Below are positions 6,601 to 7,542 of a stretch of 7,542 bases of DNA, piece by piece. This DNA comes from an uncultured Lachnospiraceae bacterium. Its GTDB lineage: Bacteria; Bacillota; Clostridia; Lachnospirales; Lachnospiraceae. Within the stretch, counting starts at the first letter, position 1, and the number at the start of each line of letters is the position of its first letter. The notes below the pieces were generated by a model that saw only the letters and a list, made by a program, of their open reading frames with translations, searched no databases and was not told the origin of the DNA. The DNA is taken from NCBI GenBank assembly GCA_910585255.1, contig CAJUEI010000106.1, positions 1-7,542 on the forward strand, read 5' to 3'. Both the position numbers and the translations under genes were made by a program.

Positions 6601-7542
6601 ATGGTGCTTCTTCTACTTGCGGAGCACAGATACTTTTAGAGAATTGTTATATAAATGGCATACAAAATGCATTGAATTCTGGTAATGGTTCGAGTAAGCC
6701 AGGTTATATTAACGCTATCAATAGTGTTTATTATATGAATGGAGAAAAGACGGAGTTAGTACCAAAGAATAATTCAACGAATGAGGATCAAAGTGTATTG
6801 ATTACAGATGAAACAACATTTAAGAGTGGGCTTCCTTATAATCAGTATATTTTGTATAATGCAGGAAAATTGGATACTCTTGTAAAACCATATGCAGGGG
6901 CAGGAAAATTGGAATTGACTGTTTTACAGTGGGAAAAGGCAAGCTATAATGACGATACTATGCCTGATACTGGAGAAGAAGAACCAACTCCAGAAGAGAC
7001 AACCCCAGAGGAAACAACTCCAGATGAAACCCCAGAAGAAACGACTCCAGAAGAAACAACTCCAGAAGAAACGACTCCAAGCAGACCAACACAGGATGAT
7101 TCGGACGATGACGATGATTATGAAGAACAGGAAACTTCTTTAACAAAGAGAGAAGAGGATCTTGTAGCAGATGTGGCTGGGACTTCTTCTGTTAAGGATG
7201 TAACAGAAAATAATAGCGGAAAACTTGTTGTTACCGTAAATAATGAAGTCGTATTCTTTGAAAAAAATGGTACACTTTCGAAAGATAAGTGGCAACAAGT
7301 AGAAGGTTCTTGGTATTTCTTTGGTACAGATAGTAAAGCAGTAGGTGGCTGGTTAGAACGAGACGGAAAATGGTATCATTTGAATGAAGTAAATAAGAAA
7401 ATGGAAACAGGTTGGCTGCAGACGGCAGATAAGAAGTGGTATCTGTTGGATAGTAAGAATGGAGATATGAAGACTGGCTGGCAGCAGACAGCAAACGGTA
7501 AGTGGTATCTGTTGGATAGTAAGAATGGAGATATGAAGACCG
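510..7542 (+). CDS. Secreted multidomain pectin methylesterase-pectate lyase, 3' end outside window
   Basis: An uninterrupted frame of 2344 codons opens at ATG 510 behind AGGAGG and has no stop before the window edge, so the gene is partial at its 3' end. The product should be exported by Sec and act outside the cell on homogalacturonan: CE8 removes methyl esters (releasing methanol), then PL1 cuts the de-esterified chain by beta-elimination. Order of parts by residue: signal peptide 1-45; beta-sandwich modules 46-251 and 263-405; Big_4-like Ig domains 407-506 and 510-606; beta-sandwich modules 619-757 and 768-946; three transthyretin-like repeats 950-1215; CE8 1224-1594; Ig-like spacer 1598-1704; PL1 1705-2146; TPEE linker and acidic cluster 2150-2217; choline-binding-type repeats from 2259. 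Catalytic residues of both enzymes are present. No frameshift or internal stop is seen. The gene looks monocistronic from its own promoter at 298-326, but the downstream side is not visible. The enzyme families are secure; methylation preference, true anchoring and full length are not. Confidence 0.97.
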   Translation, partial: MDSKGVHLNGVASKTVKRCLAWILTLAMIFSGVPLRSYGGVQVLADNVEIKNSDLGDEVVSGPAVYAMRVGEEYVVFERGEWAKQDSVLERTTSWDFVTNTANFSGQSIGVGSTIQEILAKSGKISIKGPDKNNKAQGLSLLLGSIGLPIDEKTESIEITIDITSTNTERYLMIGKEQVWVNSSPSKDTENPVDKNKTFSSNSYTATYDLTDKSILDNGYFVLESGTTGYSGDSGEVKIGHIVLKETKSEEDSGDVPSSPTKTTTFKFTGYSTNQEQNQSCFPYEAGYTTQWMELRESDKALSGDVFLGGNVAWHSAQYGIAPKNGSIISVATTAGKATVIELEVSHDGEGGYEVAAPNSYLSGQNVTTTKTGTYKIIALSENEIQNILLTFNGTVYLAQLKITESVSTLKSVQKLEDIVSEYSADGSSVKGDLPKTVDISVSVGKEEVTLPAEINWEADTSAWNGFDQVSADKGGVITVPGSIVLPYGIESNSISTDISVQVTVTGENTALVSGIDPLEKTSEEFVNGISIADITAALPKNAVLNLSNGTKEEAAIQWEESSVWKYDVSSLKEQKFEIKGVIEIGDYLLANGVSNEVSFSVTVKKTDQEAYPSAGTTNTYNFLIGEVVLKTMDKENRVSDVWSDNLFVHIISNNQLYWHDESHGLAVYNEDRLEVNVAGDAMISFTGCAYGDTASIVPAITTGTITSESGQQFSGLGDDKDGQEVVFSYTGDATKIVFTVKASKEAYLHKLMVKNEVKLDNPDDKRIKVWDFSGVEESDASLYYNQITMDTLKGITILGTDGLFTEDAGLSFGSLVLNVLAKDRMYVIGLPNSYAGAKEVAYSDGYRANGYYYANGTGGNSRRCVTISHVNAGDKIVVYGGLSQNGPEDMHFVYLADAALQDDAVTIKPEARDPQIFIAEYSGTYRIYFTVSTGKPIFSRVMQIPAVLVEGIVDTATNQCEIGTSYTVQFTNNETGMVTKATVAADGSYQVNLAPGYTYTAVLSGAHGYGFTLASNKVTVKEEEILSGKANVTLVVEEKELVNVSGTWKGFAADYNRISDLKVVLMPTESTMYDSIPLTLQQDLTFSVDIEKGVEYQVEISNVNDYIVSEGGVITAETDMIHDITVALKPMYTVKGTYIDRDKNEFTASGLTHLIFTNLEDDYTYETEAAEDSYQISLRDGSYSIKAVGGSYQTKTHVVVKEGAVTKNLMFNYQKPVVSIPSGVTDIYVGYAGKDCNYETLTEAVAALNEANPDSEEKRITVHIAPGIYREQLKITASYLTFINEEPDKGEVLITGYYGIGHEYYSLDEEGFYDIERAYDKFEKITCSKSWGSTVYLSGGYFRAENIHFENSFNKYVTEEEIEDGAGLPNGALRTLQTDVTTKANTERAAAIVVGGSSKDNCDNCEFYNCSFSSSQDTLFVRRHAYFRDCFIEGNTDYIFGEAGITCVFDGCELSFAGYGGTASSAYITANRSSGNSLGTVFRNCVITNKEGLSHMASYFGRPWDAQSRVTFLNTKLQDADTIKSAGWYSMSSNEPENANYAEWNTISLDGVKLDTSNRVAGTVKDAAFAEAVNVEDLFEGWKPYYYYTYKPLTEESSTVEFSSVPVLSSTGSLENVQIGDSLDVTYSIGKNEAYDTSVIQWVRVSEDGTEEVIKGYSALQTGHSYKITELDQGCTIKVVVKPETISGYQGTEAFASVTVGVVSSDKGLRKYVQEGYASAYNQNGVSGGGIQTEGTSTYYQVATAEEFLKALQAVKSSGKASVIELTQDIELGSNEVANFGSYSSIIKAYAAAPLTHPTLLETGVSTLSFSDIHDLTIFSLDGFSIKHANITMKNAENIIIRNIKFDELWEWDEATKGDYDRNDWDYMTIDTNCNGIWIDHCTFFKAYDGVIDVKNPSPEANITISWCEFLPGSEGDSFFKVMMDELAANPEKYPTYQHMLEEGMTADQVYMYAYGQKKTHLFGQSDEATNAAGIKVTLANNYYKNSMDRMPRLRYGYTHVYNCIMDAQDLLTAKDGIANAEIAKKIVSNGASSTCGAQILLENCYINGIQNALNSGNGSSKPGYINAINSVYYMNGEKTELVPKNNSTNEDQSVLITDETTFKSGLPYNQYILYNAGKLDTLVKPYAGAGKLELTVLQWEKASYNDDTMPDTGEEEPTPEETTPEETTPDETPEETTPEETTPEETTPSRPTQDDSDDDDDYEEQETSLTKREEDLVADVAGTSSVKDVTENNSGKLVVTVNNEVVFFEKNGTLSKDKWQQVEGSWYFFGTDSKAVGGWLERDGKWYHLNEVNKKMETGWLQTADKKWYLLDSKNGDMKTGWQQTANGKWYLLDSKNGDMKT
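624..630 (+). repeat. Seven-G homopolymer inside the coding sequence
   Basis: G7 encodes Gly39-Gly40 and the first base of Val41, just before the predicted signal peptide cleavage site. It is the longest G run in an AT-rich window. Loss of one G gives TAG a few codons later and gain of one G gives TAA within about eight codons, so either slip would abolish the protein. It is a candidate slippage or phase-variation tract, or a simple chance run. Confidence 0.85.
645..1262 (+). other. N-terminal beta-sandwich module 1 (residues 46-251)
   Basis: After a short mature N-terminus (46-90) the module opens with Ser-Trp95-Asp-Phe97. It continues as alternating beta-strands with a Ser/Gly-rich profile (GSTIQEI, GKISIKG, SIEITIDITS) and closes with KIGHIVLKET (238-247). 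That closing strand is typical of the last strand of a jelly-roll carbohydrate-binding module. I do not recognise a named family. An acidic Ser/Pro linker (252-262) follows. A role in binding polysaccharide is inferred from its place in a pectinase. Confidence 0.5.
1296..1724 (+). other. Beta-sandwich module 2 (residues 263-405)
   Basis: This module begins TTTFKFTGYS and ends LAQLKITE, the same opening aromatic strand and closing 'L.I.E' strand as its neighbours. It has several exposed-looking aromatics (Tyr-Thr-Thr-Gln-Trp, Val-Ala-Trp-His) that could make sugar contacts. No named family is recognised. It is probably a non-catalytic carbohydrate-binding or structural module. Confidence 0.45.
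1728..2327 (+). other. Two Big_4-like Ig domains (residues 407-606)
   Basis: Two successive domains of about 100 residues (407-506 and 510-606) show the layout of bacterial Ig-like group 4 domains. Each has LPK near its start (PKTVDISVSV in the first, PKNAVLNLSNG in the second), then a strand with the conserved Trp (INWEAD and IQWEES). A stretch resembling 'G...V.G.I.L' comes next (GGVITVPGSIVLPYG and FEIKGVIEIGDYL), and the final strand ends Val-Thr-Val. Such domains act as spacers or adhesion elements in secreted glycan-degrading enzymes. The two copies are divergent in sequence. Confidence 0.65.
2364..2780 (+). other. Beta-sandwich module 3, pectinase-associated type (residues 619-757)
   Basis: This module opens TYNFLIGEVV and contains LYWHDESHGLAVYN, then VAGDAMISFTGCAYGD, a GTITSESG turn and a closing strand pair FTVKASKEAYLHKLMVKNE. 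I remember this pattern (Trp-His..His-Gly, '.vaG.a.I.f..C.Yg', 'YLH.l.V.N') from N-terminal regions of other lachnospiral pectin esterases and lyases, so it is likely a recurring pectin-binding or structural module. That recollection is not checked here. The Trp and His cluster is a plausible ligand site. Confidence 0.5.
2811..3347 (+). other. VWDF beta-sandwich module 4 (residues 768-946)
   Basis: The module starts IKVWDFSG (Trp771) and is about 180 residues, mostly beta. It includes the Tyr- and Gly-rich run at 849-863 (GYRANGYYYANGTGG), the strand DKIVVYGG and a closing GTYRIYFTVSTGKPIFSRV followed by MQIP. It shares the opening Trp-Asp-Phe with module 1. It resembles a jelly-roll carbohydrate-binding fold but I cannot name a family. 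The clustered tyrosines suggest an aromatic binding platform (inference). Confidence 0.5.
3357..4154 (+). other. Three transthyretin-like repeats (residues 950-1215)
   Basis: Three consecutive units of about 85-90 residues (950-1040, 1043-1131, 1133-1215) follow one pattern. Each has an opening strand (VEGIV, VNVSGTW, YTVKGTY), a middle strand with charged turns, and a strand like SYQVNLAPGYTY, TFSVDIEKGVEY or SYQISLRDGSY. Each ends with a Val-rich strand (NVTLVV, DITVALK, KNLMFNY). The 'Y.v.l..G.Y' motif is typical of carboxypeptidase-regulatory or transthyretin-like beta-sandwiches, which serve as rigid spacers. They place the methylesterase away from the N-terminal modules. The sequences are diverged, so the duplications are old. 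Confidence 0.6.
4179..5291 (+). other. CE8 pectin methylesterase domain (residues 1224-1594)
   Basis: This domain hydrolyses the methyl ester of galacturonate in pectin, releasing methanol and leaving acid sites. It is a right-handed beta-helix. Family landmarks in order: GIYRE (1268-1272), ERAAAIVV (1388-1395) at the usual QAVAL position, SSQDTLFV with Gln1417 and Asp1418, GNTDYIFG with Asp1438, YITAN, and YFGRPW with Arg1503 and Trp1505. By the known plant and Erwinia enzymes, Asp1418 and Asp1438 are the acid/base and nucleophile, and Gln1417, Arg1503 and Trp1505 shape the active site. The position of the second conserved Gln appears to be Arg1389. An insertion of about 35 residues (about 1350-1388, KYVTEEEIEDG onward) precedes that motif. 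The domain is about 370 residues, longer than the usual 300 or so. Activity is expected. Confidence 0.95.
5301..5621 (+). other. Ig-like spacer between the two enzymes (residues 1598-1704)
   Basis: About 107 residues with an Ig-like layout: strands around VQIGDSLDVTYSI, a conserved-looking Trp in VIQWVRVSEDG, SYKITELDQGCTIKVVV, and a final FASVTVGVV strand. It resembles the Ig-like domains that alternate with lyase and esterase domains in large Gram-positive enzymes. It probably sets the distance between CE8 and PL1. Confidence 0.6.
5622..6947 (+). other. PL1 pectate lyase domain (residues 1705-2146)
   Basis: The domain cleaves alpha-1,4 polygalacturonate by calcium-dependent beta-elimination, giving 4,5-unsaturated products. 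Landmarks: GYASAYNQNGVSGGG (1717-1731), NIIIRNIKF (1839-1847), DWDYMTID with Asp1865 and Asp1867, GIWIDHCTF (the PL1 'WIDH' signature, Trp1879-His1882), DGVIDVKN with Asp1890 and Asp1894, SWCEF, KKTHLFG with Lys1960, and MDRMPRLRYG with Arg1991, Arg1994 and Arg1996. By alignment from memory with Erwinia PelC, Asp1865, Asp1867, Asp1890 and Asp1894 are calcium ligands, and Arg1991 is the catalytic base, helped by Lys1960 and Arg1996. The calcium ligands favour pectate lyase over pectin lyase. A 47-residue insertion (1912-1958) separates SWCEF from KKTHLFG. The domain closes with a YAGAGKLELTVLQW segment. At about 440 residues it is longer than typical PL1 domains. Confidence 0.95.
6957..7160 (+). 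repeat. Thr-Pro-Glu repeat linker and acidic cluster (residues 2150-2217)
   Basis: Six units of a 5-codon repeat (Thr-Pro-Glu-Glu-Thr) run from 6987 to 7073 with a 15-bp period. The third unit is one codon short (Thr-Pro-Asp-Glu). An acidic run (DDSDDDDDYEEQE, 2196-2208) follows. The segment should be extended and flexible, separating the lyase from the surface-binding repeats. The DNA repeat is nearly perfect in the last three units, which makes length variation between strains likely. Confidence 0.9.
7284..7541 (+). repeat. Choline-binding-type cell wall repeats, incomplete
   Basis: From residue 2259 the protein is built of short Trp/Gly/Tyr repeats of the choline/cell-wall-binding class. 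They read KWQQVEGSWYFFGTDSKAVGGW, then WLERDGKWYHLNEVNKKMETGW, then two 22-residue units (2300-2321 and 2322-2343) with the core KWYLLDSKNGDMKTGW. The last two units share an identical 41-bp block at 7434-7474 and 7500-7540, evidence of recent tandem duplication. The window ends in the next unit, so the array continues. In the family such repeats fold as beta-hairpins and bind choline-bearing teichoic acids or other wall or glycan ligands; the ligand here is unknown. Confidence 0.9.

Noticed and set aside
6960..6974. MPDTG resembling an LPxTG sortase signal
   Set aside because: It is followed by nearly 200 visible residues of linker and wall-binding repeats, with no hydrophobic segment and basic tail after it, so it is not a sorting signal.
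6949..7143. 64-codon plus-strand frame rich in Lys and Gln
   Set aside because: It is the alternative frame of the Thr-Pro-Glu repeat DNA; its repetitive KKQLQK-like product follows from the repeat and it has no ribosome binding site of its own.
917..7494. Many minus-strand open frames of 60-127 codons
   Set aside because: All lie inside the continuous plus-strand gene, which has clear domain signatures. They have odd Ser/Tyr/Ile/Leu-rich compositions and no recognisable domains, as expected of antisense shadows of an AT-rich, purine-rich gene.
7284..7541. Dockerin or S-layer homology anchoring module
   Set aside because: The visible C-terminal repeats have the Trp-Tyr/Gly-Trp spacing of choline-binding-type repeats, and neither calcium-loop dockerin motifs nor SLH motifs are seen.

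Overview
The window holds one very large gene and its upstream control region. An open frame on the + strand starts at 510 and runs off the right edge without a stop, giving at least 2344 codons (roughly 250 kDa). It encodes a secreted, multidomain pectin-degrading protein that carries two catalytic domains on one chain: a pectin methylesterase (CE8) and a pectate lyase (PL1). I see no other protein gene; the many short reading frames on the minus strand are shadows of this gene.

Likely source: a low-GC Gram-positive anaerobe, most plausibly a pectin-using gut member of the Lachnospiraceae (Lachnospira/Roseburia-like). This is inferred from the AT-rich, purine-rich coding strand, the AGGAGG ribosome binding site, the Gram-positive signal peptide, the choline-binding-type wall repeats, and accessory modules I remember from lachnospiral pectinases. 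The genus cannot be fixed from this window.

Layout. 1-509 is noncoding: a 23-bp direct repeat (18-85), a palindromic operator-like site (101-116), a featureless A-rich stretch, a strong promoter (298-326) with a perfect cre/LacI-family operator inside it (301-316), and a purine-rich leader of about 177 nt. The protein then reads, in order: signal peptide (residues 1-45); two beta-sandwich modules (46-405); two Big_4-like Ig domains (407-606); two more beta-sandwich modules (619-946); three transthyretin-like repeats (950-1215); CE8 methylesterase (1224-1594); an Ig-like spacer (1598-1704); PL1 lyase (1705-2146); a Thr-Pro-Glu linker and acidic cluster (2150-2217); and choline-binding-type repeats (2259 to the window end).

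How it should work (inference from the families): the N-terminal modules probably hold the enzyme on plant cell-wall material, the C-terminal repeats hold it on the bacterial surface, the CE8 domain strips methyl esters from homogalacturonan, and the adjacent PL1 domain cuts the freed polygalacturonate by calcium-dependent beta-elimination. The operator in the promoter suggests control by CcpA or another LacI-family repressor. A seven-G tract in the signal peptide region could in principle switch the gene on and off by slippage.
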